The notes below the pieces were generated by a model. That model made no database searches, was not told the origin of the DNA, and saw only the letters and a list, made by a program, of their open reading frames with translations. A stretch of DNA of 33,540 nucleotides from an uncultured Acetatifactor sp. Its GTDB lineage: Bacteria > Bacillota > Clostridia > Lachnospirales > Lachnospiraceae. The position numbers and the translations under genes are program-made. Position 1 is the first letter of the stretch. Each line of letters opens with the position of its first letter. The stretch is taken from assembly GCA_910578185.1 (NCBI GenBank), contig CAJTPN010000005.1, positions 141,525 to 175,064 on the forward strand. The letters are read 5' to 3'. Of the stretch, positions 1-6,954 are shown piece by piece.

Positions 1-1187
1 CCGCCGCAAAGGGAACCGTTGTACTTACCCCCGGTACCTATCTGGTCAGCTCTCTTTTTCTGGGCAGTCACATGGAGTTTCACCTGGAGGAAGGCGCAAA
101 ACTTTTGGGCACCACGGAGGAATCCCAATATCCCGTCATGTCCACAAGGGTCGCCGGTATAGAAATGGACTGGTATGTGGGTATCCTTAATATCAACGGA
201 CAATCCGATGTAAAAGTGTCCGGCGGAGGCATTATAGATGGGCAGGGGCCTTATTGGTGGGAAAAGTACTGGGGCACAGACAGAAAAGGCGGGATGCGCA
301 GTACCTATGACGCCCGGGGACTGCGTTGGTGTGTGGACTATGATTGCAGGCGCGTCCGAAACCTTGTGGTCATGAATTCGGAAGACATCGCGCTTAGCGG
401 ATTTGAAGCCGTTCGTTCCGGCTTCTGGAACATCCATATCTGTTACTGTCAAAACGTGACCGTGGACGGACTATATGTCCACGACAACGCAGGCCCCAGC
501 ACAGACGGTATCGACATAGACTCCTGCCGCCATGTGGAGATCAAAAACTGCCGTATTGCCTGTAACGACGACTGTATTTGTGTAAAATCCGGCAGGGACG
601 CAGACGGTTTGCGGGTAAATCGTGTCTGTGAGGATGTTTGGATTCATGACTGTGATATTTTAACCGGCAGCGGCGTCACGTTGGGCAGCGAAACCTCTGG
701 GGGAATCCGCAAGGTTCTGATTGAAAATGTTCATTTTCGCGGCACCTCCTGCGGCTTCCGAATCAAGTCAGCCCGTACCCGGGGCGGCCTGATAGAAGAT
801 ATTCAAGTGCGCAATCTGGACATGATTAATGTAAAGCGTCCCTTTCAAATGGACTTGGACTGGAATCCCGCTTACAGCTATTGTACTCTGCCTGCAGACC
901 ACTCCGGTGAGATTCCAGCCCACTGGCACACTCTGTTAAAGCGCGTTTCGCCGGAACAGGGAAGACCTCATTGCAGAAAGATCGCCATTGAAAATATCAC
1001 AGCCTCCGTAGAAGGAAATTATAATGGAATTTCCCGGGCCTTTGAGATTTCCGCCCCTGAGGAAAATCCTCTGGAGAACATTTCCTTTAACCATATAAGG
1101 ATTCAGGCAAGGGAATTCGGAACTCTTGCGGGAATAAAGAACTGGAAATGGAATGACATCATAATAAGCACAGGCGCCGGGAGTTAA
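1..1187 (+). CDS. Glycoside hydrolase family 28 (polygalacturonase-like), 5'-truncated by window edge
   Basis: The reading frame is open from base 3, upstream of the first ATG at 72, and encodes a GTVVLTPGTY-like stretch typical of the GH28 N-terminal region, so the gene starts outside the window. About 394 residues are visible. GH28 enzymes are right-handed beta-helix proteins that hydrolyse galacturonan or related pectin backbones. Catalytic-region signatures are present: STDGID (Asp), CNDDCICVKSG (Asp pair) and FRIKSARTRGG (Arg/Lys substrate site). The position usually reading GHG is GSGVTLGSE here, so the canonical His is replaced. This fits rhamnogalacturonan- or other non-polygalacturonan-acting subgroups, so the exact substrate is uncertain. 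No signal peptide can be judged because the start is missing; many Lachnospiraceae homologues act in the cytoplasm on oligomers. The gene converges on fucU and ends in a terminator that contains its stop codon. Confidence 0.9.
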   Translation, partial: AAKGTVVLTPGTYLVSSLFLGSHMEFHLEEGAKLLGTTEESQYPVMSTRVAGIEMDWYVGILNINGQSDVKVSGGGIIDGQGPYWWEKYWGTDRKGGMRSTYDARGLRWCVDYDCRRVRNLVVMNSEDIALSGFEAVRSGFWNIHICYCQNVTVDGLYVHDNAGPSTDGIDIDSCRHVEIKNCRIACNDDCICVKSGRDADGLRVNRVCEDVWIHDCDILTGSGVTLGSETSGGIRKVLIENVHFRGTSCGFRIKSARTRGGLIEDIQVRNLDMINVKRPFQMDLDWNPAYSYCTLPADHSGEIPAHWHTLLKRVSPEQGRPHCRKIAIENITASVEGNYNGISRAFEISAPEENPLENISFNHIRIQAREFGTLAGIKNWKWNDIIISTGAGS

Positions 1188-1206
1188 CCCTCCGGCGCCT
1201 TCTTTT
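1172..1206 (+). terminator. Intrinsic terminator after GH28 gene
   Basis: GGCGCCGG-GAG pairs with CTCCGGCGCC (one bulged G), and the stem is followed by TTCTTTT. The TAA stop of the GH28 gene (1185-1187) sits in the loop. The hairpin lies between convergent genes and may also slow transcripts from the fucI-fucU side, although that side lacks a clean T-run. Confidence 0.8.
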
Positions 1207-1242
1207 GCCATTCCCTGTTTCAAATGCTCTATGTAAAGGATA

Positions 1243-1677
1243 TTATACCACACCCTTTTGCAGCATCACATTTGCATAGAGAGCTTCCTCCCCTGTGGCT
1301 ATAATGGCATAAGCATTCTTCGCTTCCTCATAAAACGCAAAACGTTCCACATGCCCTATGGCCTTCTCTCCCCGCTGGTCGTAGTGGCTGATCAATTTCT
1401 GGTACGACTCCCAGATGGGGGTTTCCACCGTGTCACCCGGCACTACCTGCATCAACTGCACAGGTTTCTCCACATAAGTATCCAGAGGAAACAATTCCAA
1501 AATTGCTTCCAGGATCTGCGGTACACCATGTCCGTCCATACGAATTACTATATGATCCCTGCCCATGGCCTCCGCCGGGAAATTGCCATCAGCGATCACA
1601 ATCTTGTCCCCATGCCCCATCTCACACAAAACTTTCAAAAGCTGGGGTGATATGATTTTTGGTATTCCTTTTAACAT
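1243..1677 (-). CDS. fucU: L-fucose mutarotase (RbsD/FucU family)
   Basis: The protein of about 144 residues interconverts the anomers of L-fucose (or ribose in RbsD relatives), supplying the form used by the isomerase. It starts MLKGIPKIISPQLLKVLCEMGHGD, and the family motifs are clear: MGHGDKIVIADGNFPA near residues 18-33, containing the catalytic His and the Asp, and a C-terminal ATGEEALYANVMLQKGVV-type end with the conserved Tyr-x-Asn. The ATG at 1677 is preferred over the longer frame reaching 1737, because that extension overlaps fucI and lacks similarity to the family; an AGGA-like site precedes 1677. The gene lies 20 bases after the fucI stop on the same strand, so it is almost certainly in one operon with fucI. 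Length agrees with FucU proteins (about 140 residues). Confidence 0.93.
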   Translation of the reverse strand: MLKGIPKIISPQLLKVLCEMGHGDKIVIADGNFPAEAMGRDHIVIRMDGHGVPQILEAILELFPLDTYVEKPVQLMQVVPGDTVETPIWESYQKLISHYDQRGEKAIGHVERFAFYEEAKNAYAIIATGEEALYANVMLQKGVV

Positions 1678-1697
1678 AAGTTTGTATCCTGTTCTTT

Positions 1698-3500
1698 TTA
1701 TTTTATATTGCGATACATAGGCCCATACGCCGCACAAGCCCTGTAGTCCTGCCCTTCCTTATCCATGCCAAAGGCATTCCATGCTGCCGGGCGGAATATG
1801 TCCTCCTCAGGAACATTGTGCATACATACAGGGATACGAAGGATGGAGGCAAGCGTGATCAAATCTGCACCAATATGCCCATAGCTGATGGCGCCATGGT
1901 TCGCTCCCCAGTTATTCATCACATCATAGGCCGTTTTGAATGCGCCTGCTCCCGTTGTCCTGGGCGCGAACCAGGTACAGGGCCATGTGTAATCCGTGCG
2001 CTTCCACAAAATATCCGTCACCTCGTCCGGAAGCTGCACCGTATAACCCTCACATATCTGCAGCACCGGTCCCAATCCCTTGACCAGATTCAGACGGATC
2101 ATTGTCACCGGCATTTCAGAACGCGTCACATACCTGGATGAATAACCGCCTCCCCTGAAATATCCGCTGTCTGCCGCACACCATGTAGTCGCATCCAGAC
2201 ATGCTTTTTGATCCCCTTCCGTCATTTCCCAGAAAGGCTTCATCACACCATCTCCCTGGGCGCTCTTCACCTCCCCGCAGGCGTCCAGACATGCGGCACC
2301 GGAATTGATCAAGTGAAGAAATCCGCCGGCCTCTTTCGCAACACCCTCCAGATCATAACCTGTTGCCTTCTTAACAGCCTCCGGGCTCCAATAGGTACGC
2401 ACATCCGCAAAAATCTGCGCCCTGCCCGTCAACAGCTTCATAAACAACATGCCAATCCCATTTAAAGTATCGTTTTCCGTCGCCAGCACATAAGGCTCCC
2501 TTGCACCATTCCAGTCAAAGGAAGAGTTGAGAATCGCCTCCGCGAAATCCCCGTTTGGATAGAAATCCGTCCATTGCCTCTGTCCCTGGAACCCTGCGGC
2601 AAGGGCATTATGCCCTACCATCTCTTCCTCCCGTCCTTCGGGCAGATTCGGATTGCCGTTCATCAGGTCCTCAATGATACATGCCATCTTCACCACGAAC
2701 TCCCAATCCTTCTCCTTTTGCTCCGGACTCTTTTTCACAAAGTCCGGATTCTTGTCAAAACCTTCCTTACAATTTTCCTTTGTCCAGGCAAGGGCTTTCT
2801 CATACTCCTTGACATTGTAAATCCCTTCACTCATCCGGCGAATGATTTCCACCTCGTCCACGGATTCCATCCGCATCCCAAGATATTCTTCCATAAAGTC
2901 CGGATCAATAATGGATCCTGCGATTCCCATGGTCACGGATCCGATCTGTAAATATGATTTTCCCCGCATGGTTGCTGCAGCCACTGCAGCCCGTCCAAAG
3001 CGCAGCAGCTTAGTCTTCACATCCTCCGGAATTTCCGTGGCGTCCGCTTCCTGCACATCATGACCGTATATGCCAAAAGCAGGCAATCCCTTTTGAGCAT
3101 GTGCAGCCAGCACTGCCGCCAGATACACAGCGCCCGGACGCTCTGTGCCGTTAAAGCCCCAGACGCCCTTGATGGTCATAGGATCCATGTCCATGGTTTC
3201 CGATCCATAACACCAGCACGGCGTCACGGTCAAGGTAACGGATACTCCCTCCCTCCGAAACTTGTCCGCACATGCCGCCGCCTCGGCCACACGCCCTATG
3301 GTGGTATCTGCGATTACCACCTTTACAGGCTCACCGTTGGAATAAAAGATATTTTCCTCAAAAAGCTTTGCGGCACTTTTTGCCATGTTCATAGTCTGCT
3401 CTTCCAGGGATTCCCTGACCTTAAGCGGCCCCCGCCTACCGTCGATGGTAGGACGGATACCTATTACCGGATACTCCCCGATCAACCTGTTCTTTGCCAT
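1698..3500 (-). CDS. fucI: L-fucose isomerase
   Basis: The 600-residue cytosolic enzyme converts L-fucose to L-fuculose and needs Mn2+. The start at 3500 (MAKNRLIGEYPVIGIRPT) is chosen because GGAGG lies 8 bases upstream; the ATG at 3515 has no such site. Conserved regions match FucI along the whole length, including VTPCWCYGSETMDM, GFNGTERPGAVYLAA, YVLATENDTLNG, IFADVRTYWSPEA and GANHGAISYGHIGADL. From remembered E. coli FucI numbering, the metal/catalytic residues Glu337, Asp361 and His528 correspond to about Glu342, Asp366 and His535 here; the constant +5 offset for the first two supports the alignment. It is first in a fucI-fucU operon, and GH95 alpha-L-fucosidase in the same window is a plausible source of its substrate. 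No fuculokinase or fuculose aldolase is in the window. Confidence 0.96.
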   Translation of the reverse strand: MAKNRLIGEYPVIGIRPTIDGRRGPLKVRESLEEQTMNMAKSAAKLFEENIFYSNGEPVKVVIADTTIGRVAEAAACADKFRREGVSVTLTVTPCWCYGSETMDMDPMTIKGVWGFNGTERPGAVYLAAVLAAHAQKGLPAFGIYGHDVQEADATEIPEDVKTKLLRFGRAAVAAATMRGKSYLQIGSVTMGIAGSIIDPDFMEEYLGMRMESVDEVEIIRRMSEGIYNVKEYEKALAWTKENCKEGFDKNPDFVKKSPEQKEKDWEFVVKMACIIEDLMNGNPNLPEGREEEMVGHNALAAGFQGQRQWTDFYPNGDFAEAILNSSFDWNGAREPYVLATENDTLNGIGMLFMKLLTGRAQIFADVRTYWSPEAVKKATGYDLEGVAKEAGGFLHLINSGAACLDACGEVKSAQGDGVMKPFWEMTEGDQKACLDATTWCAADSGYFRGGGYSSRYVTRSEMPVTMIRLNLVKGLGPVLQICEGYTVQLPDEVTDILWKRTDYTWPCTWFAPRTTGAGAFKTAYDVMNNWGANHGAISYGHIGADLITLASILRIPVCMHNVPEEDIFRPAAWNAFGMDKEGQDYRACAAYGPMYRNIK

Positions 3501-3530
3501 ACTTCTTACCTCCATCTATATGATAATTCA

Positions 3531-3559
3531 ATCTTATTCCTTTTTACCTGCAAAAACAA
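3531..3559 (-). promoter_or_regulatory. Possible fucI promoter
   Basis: On the minus strand TTGTTT (3559-3554) and TAAGAT (3536-3531) are separated by 17 bases. Both hexamers are only partial matches to the sigma-A consensus, so this is tentative. The position, about 30 bases upstream of the fucI start, is right. Confidence 0.35.
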
Positions 3560-3691
3560 TGACCTTTCTTGCTTTTCTTAGCGAGAATGATCTGGCCAGA
3601 CCAAATTGTTGTTCACCCCGAAAGATTAGGATTTGAGAAATCTGGCGAAACTAATTTTCATTATCAAATGGTAAAACCTAAAAATGTGAAA

Positions 3692-3720
3692 TTGACTAAA
3701 TAGAAGAGAATTTCTATAAA
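3692..3720 (+). promoter_or_regulatory. Sigma-A type promoter for the MazG-like gene
   Basis: TTGACT (3692-3697) and TATAAA (3715-3720) are separated by 17 bases, a near-consensus vegetative promoter. Transcription would begin near 3727 and leave a leader of about 115 bases before the gene at 3842. Confidence 0.65.
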
Positions 3721-3722
3721 AT

Positions 3723-3782
3723 AACTCCCTTTTCGGAGTTGTGTACCCGCTGAAAACGAGTCTATAAATATACATTGCGGGT
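3723..3782 (+). other. Structured 5' leader, two potential stems
   Basis: Downstream of the promoter at 3692 the transcript can form AACTCC/GGAGTT (3723-3740) and ACCCGC/GCGGGT (3745-3750 with 3777-3782, 26-base loop). No T-run follows either stem, so neither is an intrinsic terminator. I do not recognise a known riboswitch. The rest of the fucI to 3842 gap shows nothing else I can support. Confidence 0.3.
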
Positions 3783-3841
3783 GGCAGGCAAATACTTTAC
3801 AATTAAGCATATAAAATCAAAATTTAGAGAGGTATTCCTTT

Positions 3842-4150
3842 ATGAGTAAATCTTTTGCAGAAATGGAAGACATGTACAAAGAGGTTGTTAAAAGATTTAA
3901 TAAGATTGAGTTACGGGAGTGGAAAGCAGAAGGTGCTATGATTGAATTGGCCAAGCAAGTTATGATCAAAGAAAAATATTATGCATTAGAAGGGGATGTG
4001 CTCAATGTTGACAAGTGTTTAGGCAATGAGATGGCGGATGTAATTGCGCAAATTATGAGATTAGCCGATTACTACAAAATTGATTTAGAAAAAGCTTTCA
4101 TCGAGGCAAGAGAAGATGAAGACAGATACTTAAAATCAAGAGGTGTCTAA
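3842..4150 (+). CDS. MazG-like small protein (nucleotide pyrophosphohydrolase-like)
   Basis: The 102-residue, helical, charged protein is preceded by GAGAGG. Its C-terminal half, GNEMADVIAQIMRLADYYKIDLEKAF, resembles the second metal-binding helix of the all-alpha NTP pyrophosphatase (MazG/DUF1573-unrelated) superfamily with its ExxD motif (E-M-A-D), and REWKAEGAMIELAKQV resembles the first helix of small MazG-like proteins. From memory, relatives usually carry a GELxK-type motif between ELxKQV and the following VMxxExYY; here ELAKQV runs directly into MIKEKYY, so about seven residues including a metal-ligand Glu may be missing. It may therefore be catalytically weak or have another role. The gene is clearly more AT-rich than its neighbours, which may indicate recent acquisition. 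It stands alone with its own promoter. Confidence 0.6.
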   Translation: MSKSFAEMEDMYKEVVKRFNKIELREWKAEGAMIELAKQVMIKEKYYALEGDVLNVDKCLGNEMADVIAQIMRLADYYKIDLEKAFIEAREDEDRYLKSRGV

Positions 4151-4309
4151 AATCTATTTTGCAGAGTTTCCAAGTGAGTAATTATTTGCAGGAATATGCA
4201 TTATGTTTCAAGTTTATGTAGTAGGAACACTTTTCCAAAAAGGGAGTAAAATAATTATGCTACATGCTTCGTGCTGTTCCCGCAATGGGGAACTAAAGGA
4301 GATAAACAC

Positions 4310-4837
4310 ATGGAATACCTATTGGAAACAGAACATTTGAGGATCAGAAAATTTGAACCAAGGGATGCTGACGACTTGTATCAAAACCATTTGGAAGAAG
4401 AGGTAAAAAAATGGATTCCAAATGAAAGTTATACAAATCTCAAAGAAGCACAGGGTGCGGTCAAATTCTATACGGATTGCGTAAACAGTAAACACCTGCC
4501 CTACGTATTGGCCGTCGAAAATAAAGAAACAGGAGAATTGATCGGAGATACGGGGGTAAATGAGGTAGACGGACATCCTGACCAAGTGGAAATAGGTTAC
4601 GGAATCTGTAAAAAGCACAGCGGGAAGGGATATGCCACGGAACTGTTGAGGGCAATGACTGACTATATCATCGAAACCTTTGGCATTAAAACCTTATATG
4701 GACGGGTTATGAAGGGAAATGATGCCTCTGTAAGAGTCCTTAAAAAAAACGGATATCAATTTGTCAGAGAAGAACTCGGCGCGGAAGACGACCCTTACGG
4801 AAACGGGATGTTAATTTTCATCCTTTCAAGGGTCTGA
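4310..4837 (+). CDS. GNAT-family N-acetyltransferase (RimJ/RimL type)
   Basis: The 175-residue protein begins MEYLLETEHLRIRKFEPRDADDLY, the usual opening of RimJ/RimL-like acetyltransferases, which transfer acetyl from acetyl-CoA to an amine. The ATG at 4310 is chosen because AAGGAG lies 8 bases upstream; the longer GTG-initiated frame from 4271 has no support. The acetyl-CoA binding motif A is seen as VEIGYGICKKHSGKGYATELLRA, with the core S-G-K-G-Y-A pyrophosphate loop. KGNDASVRVLKKNGYQ is the typical C-terminal motif B. The substrate cannot be told from sequence. It may follow the MazG-like gene on the same transcript (159-base gap) but no coupling is evident. Confidence 0.88.
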   Translation: MEYLLETEHLRIRKFEPRDADDLYQNHLEEEVKKWIPNESYTNLKEAQGAVKFYTDCVNSKHLPYVLAVENKETGELIGDTGVNEVDGHPDQVEIGYGICKKHSGKGYATELLRAMTDYIIETFGIKTLYGRVMKGNDASVRVLKKNGYQFVREELGAEDDPYGNGMLIFILSRV

Positions 4838-4864
4838 CTTCCTCTCCGTAATTTTATCCTGCTC

Positions 4865-4898
4865 TGTGACGCTTCAAAGGCTGTCGTTTTGCGTCACA
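4865..4898. terminator. Possible weak terminator hairpin between convergent genes
   Basis: TGTGACGC (4865-4872) pairs perfectly with GCGTCACA (4891-4898) across an 18-base loop, between the acetyltransferase and the convergent NifX-like gene. No T-run follows on either strand, so terminator function is a guess from position. Confidence 0.3.
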
Positions 4899-4908
4899 CG
4901 CTCCGGGC

Positions 4909-5325
4909 TCACCTCCTGCAGCCTCCGCCGTTTTGCCCGCAGCCATGATGGTTTTCACCGCAGCCTCCATCTTCTCCATGGCTCCCATGTCCGTGATGAT
5001 CACAATGAACATCAGGATTATAGTTCAATTTTCCTGCCAGCAGCGCTTCTACTGCTTGATCCGCGCTTCCTGCAACACCACCATATAATTGAATGCCTGC
5101 TTCCCCCAAAGCCGCCTGGGCGCCGGCGCCGATCCCGCCGCAGATCAGCGCATCCACCTTCCACCCCAAAAGCAATCCTGCCAGGGCACCGTGTCCGCTC
5201 CCTTCGGTGCTTACGATCCGGGTATCCGTCACTTTTCCTTCCTGTATCTCATAAATCTTAAATTGCTCCGTATGCCCAAAATGCTGGAATATATTACCGT
5301 TTTCATAAGTAACCGCTATTCTCAT
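4909..5325 (-). CDS. NifX/NifB-C-terminal-like (dinitrogenase iron-molybdenum cofactor) family protein
   Basis: The 138-residue protein opens MRIAVTYENGNIFQHFGHTEQFKIYEI, the hallmark of the NifX/MTH1175-like (Nitro_FeMo-Co) fold that binds iron-sulfur or other metal clusters. The central LICGGIGAGAQAALGEAGIQLYGG is also diagnostic. Residues 104-138 form a tail very rich in His, Cys and Gly (CDHHGHGSHGEDGGCGENHH-type), a plausible metal-binding or metal-sensing appendage. Small standalone members occur in many non-nitrogen-fixing anaerobes; no nif genes are nearby, so a role in nitrogen fixation should not be assumed. It is driven by its own strong promoter at 5386-5414 and is divergent from the manganese-riboswitch-controlled antiporter. 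A GGATG-containing site precedes the ATG at 5325. Confidence 0.9.
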   Translation of the reverse strand: MRIAVTYENGNIFQHFGHTEQFKIYEIQEGKVTDTRIVSTEGSGHGALAGLLLGWKVDALICGGIGAGAQAALGEAGIQLYGGVAGSADQAVEALLAGKLNYNPDVHCDHHGHGSHGEDGGCGENHHGCGQNGGGCRR

Positions 5326-5385
5326 AACTTCTCATCCTTTCCATCATGATAAAAAGCGCGTCTTGCGCCGCTATGATACACAAGT

Positions 5386-5414
5386 ATTATAGTCTGAAAA
5401 AGGCCGGAAGTCAA
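5386..5414 (-). promoter_or_regulatory. Strong sigma-A promoter for the NifX-like gene
   Basis: On the minus strand TTGACT (5414-5409) and a perfect TATAAT (5391-5386) are spaced by 17 bases. Transcription should begin near 5379. The short leader contains a G+C hairpin, AGCGGCG with CGCGCT (about 5371-5354), followed by TTTTATC, which could act as a weak attenuator. Confidence 0.8.
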
Positions 5415-5493
5415 CAAGACCTGAATATCCTGTCTGGCTGCTGCGCTGATTATCCTGTTATATTCATAATGAGCATAATTTACCAAAATTTCA

Positions 5494-5523
5494 TTGACAA
5501 ACTCAGATATTCCATGATATAGT
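5494..5523 (+). promoter_or_regulatory. Sigma-A promoter of the manganese riboswitch/antiporter unit
   Basis: A perfect TTGACA (5494-5499) and TATAGT (5518-5523) are separated by 18 bases. The predicted start near 5530 coincides with the first paired base of the riboswitch P1 helix at 5531, which supports both calls. Confidence 0.85.
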
Positions 5524-5530
5524 GATTTCG

Positions 5531-5640
5531 ATAAAGGGAGTAGCCCGCATGGATCCCCTTCCATGTGTACTGTGCCGTCAATACGATCTTCCCCCCTTTG
5601 AGATCCGGTGCAGTATGAAAAAGAGCAAGACTTTATTGTG
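5531..5640 (+). ncRNA. yybP-ykoY family manganese riboswitch
   Basis: The segment has the conserved yybP-ykoY landmarks in order: AAAGGGAGTAGC (5533-5544), the second conserved strand GCCGTCAATACG (5574-5585) and the closing GCAAGACTTTAT (5625-5636). ATAAAG (5531-5536) is perfectly complementary to CTTTAT (5631-5636), forming P1. Characterised members bind Mn2+ and usually turn on expression of exporters and related membrane proteins. The 3' strand of P1 is also the 5' arm of the terminator at 5618-5670, so P1 and the terminator exclude each other. Mn2+ stabilisation of P1 would allow read-through into the antiporter gene. The ON direction is inferred from this overlap and from known relatives. 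Confidence 0.88.
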
Positions 5641-5670
5641 CTTTTGCGCAGTAAAGTTTTGCTCTTTTTT
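5618..5670 (+). terminator. Riboswitch expression-platform terminator
   Basis: AAAAAGAGCAAGACTTTA (5618-5635) pairs with TAAAGTTTTGCTCTTTTT (5652-5669) around a TTGTGC...GCGCAG top, with a U-tract included in the 3' arm. It overlaps the P1 closing strand of the riboswitch, giving a classical transcription-attenuation switch upstream of the antiporter gene. The minus-strand reading frame through this stretch is therefore not considered a gene. Confidence 0.85.
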
Positions 5671-5740
5671 TCTGCCGTAAGCAGTCCATACTTTGAAACC
5701 AATATAAGAAACATCCCTGCAAGACAAATTTGAGTCCATT

Positions 5741-5803
5741 CGCGGTAAATGTTCATGCAAAAGACTGAATCCATTTTGTAATGAGGAAGGGGAATTTACC
5801 GCG
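5741..5803 (+). repeat. 10-base inverted repeat in the antiporter leader
   Basis: CGCGGTAAAT (5741-5750) is perfectly complementary to ATTTACCGCG (5794-5803), with 43 bases between. The arms lie after the riboswitch terminator and end 33 bases before the GGAGGAG ribosome site, so they would form a second stem in the read-through transcript. Alternatively they are DNA operator half-sites. I recognise no specific family. Confidence 0.4.
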
Positions 5804-5849
5804 TGCCAACAGGACACACTAATATGTACGTATTATGGAGGAGACACAC

Positions 5850-6782
5850 ATGGCTGAAATTCTTTTATCACTCTTAATGTTATCACTTGGCTTCCTCATG
5901 CTGGTCAAAGGCTCTGACTGGTTCGTTGACGGTGCCTGCGGCATCGCATCCAGATTCGGAATCCCACAGTTGGTCATCGGCCTCACCATTGTGGCCATGG
6001 GTACCAGCGCACCGGAAGCCGCCGTCAGCATCACCGCCGCCATAAAGGGCAGTGCGGATATCACCATCGGAAATATTGTGGGGAGCAATATTTTAAATAT
6101 TCTGATTATACTGGGGATTTCCTCAGTGATCACCCCTCTGGCCGTCTCCCGGTCCACCATATTTTATGAGATTCCCTTTCTGATCGCAGTGACAGTGCTC
6201 TTGTTTTTTCAGGGAAGGAACCAGACGGTTGGCTTTTTAGAAGGTGTCGTATTGCTGCTGGTTTTTGTGGTATATTTTGTATATCTGTTCTTTATGGCAA
6301 AGAAGGGACACGGAGCCAACGGGGCCCCTGCAAAAGCCAACAGCCTGTGGCGATCGGTTCTGGGAACGGCAGCGGGGCTTGTCATAATTGTGGCCGGCAG
6401 CAATATGGCCGTTGATTCTGCAAGCACCCTGGCAAGGATTTTCGGCATGAGTGAAAGATTTATCGGTCTCACCATTGTTGCGCTTGGGACCTCTCTTCCG
6501 GAATTGTTCACCTCCGTTGCAGCCGCCAGAAAGGGAAACGCAGATATCGCCATCGGCAATATCGTGGGCAGCAATATTTTTAATATCTTATTTGTGATCG
6601 GAATCTCCGCACTGATCATCCCCATCCCGTTTTCGGCGGACTTTTATGCAGATACACTTACTGCGGCAGCAGCCGGCGTCCTGCTGCTCATCTGCTGCGG
6701 GCGAAGCCGGAAGTTGGGACGCATTAGCGGAATTCTGATGCTGCTTGGCTATCTGTGTTATTTTGTCTTTATTTGCCTTTGA
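5850..6782 (+). CDS. Calcium/sodium antiporter (CaCA family, YrbG-like)
   Basis: This 310-residue integral membrane protein has the two inverted repeats of the Ca2+/cation antiporter superfamily. Each half has the alpha-repeat core: GTSAPE at residues 51-56 with GNIVGSN at 74-80, and GTSLPE at 213-218 with GNIVGSN at 236-242. The acidic residues in GTSxPE are the ion ligands. About ten membrane segments are visible. The start at 5850 (MAEILLSLL) is chosen because GGAGGAG (5837-5843) precedes it; the ATG at 5835 overlaps that site. The gene lies under a yybP-ykoY riboswitch, so expression should respond to Mn2+. Homologues exchange Ca2+ for Na+, but the context suggests Mn2+ efflux may be a physiological role here (inference). 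Confidence 0.93.
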   Translation: MAEILLSLLMLSLGFLMLVKGSDWFVDGACGIASRFGIPQLVIGLTIVAMGTSAPEAAVSITAAIKGSADITIGNIVGSNILNILIILGISSVITPLAVSRSTIFYEIPFLIAVTVLLFFQGRNQTVGFLEGVVLLLVFVVYFVYLFFMAKKGHGANGAPAKANSLWRSVLGTAAGLVIIVAGSNMAVDSASTLARIFGMSERFIGLTIVALGTSLPELFTSVAAARKGNADIAIGNIVGSNIFNILFVIGISALIIPIPFSADFYADTLTAAAAGVLLLICCGRSRKLGRISGILMLLGYLCYFVFICL

Positions 6783-6866
6783 ATAATCGGAATAGCCAAC
6801 TGTCTGGATTAGCCTCAACTCGATTGCAAAATGATTACCTGCATTGCCGCCCGGAATAAAATTACC

Positions 6867-6881
6867 GTTTAACTGTTAAAC
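6867..6881. promoter_or_regulatory. Perfect 15-base dyad upstream of Na/Pi cotransporter gene
   Basis: GTTTAAC-T-GTTAAAC is a perfect 7+1+7 palindrome, 74 bases before the cotransporter start. It is operator-like in size and position; no regulator is assigned. No convincing promoter hexamers were found around it. Confidence 0.4.
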
Positions 6882-6954
6882 TAATACTTATGCGGCCGAT
6901 TCCGCCATACAGGAAAGTCCGCGCGCATCACGAACCGGAAAGGAGAAAGGTTCT

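Noticed and set aside
3060..3581. Long plus-strand frames over fucI and similar long antisense frames elsewhere
   Set aside because: They are antisense shadows of well-supported genes, without ribosome sites or family similarity.
3751..3764. TGAAAACGAGTCTA as a CcpA cre site near fucI
   Set aside because: Only the first half fits the consensus, and it lies about 250 bases from the fucI start and inside the leader of the divergent gene.
5322..5774. 150-residue minus-strand open frame
   Set aside because: It runs antisense through the NifX-gene promoter, the antiporter promoter, the riboswitch and its terminator, and resembles no protein family.
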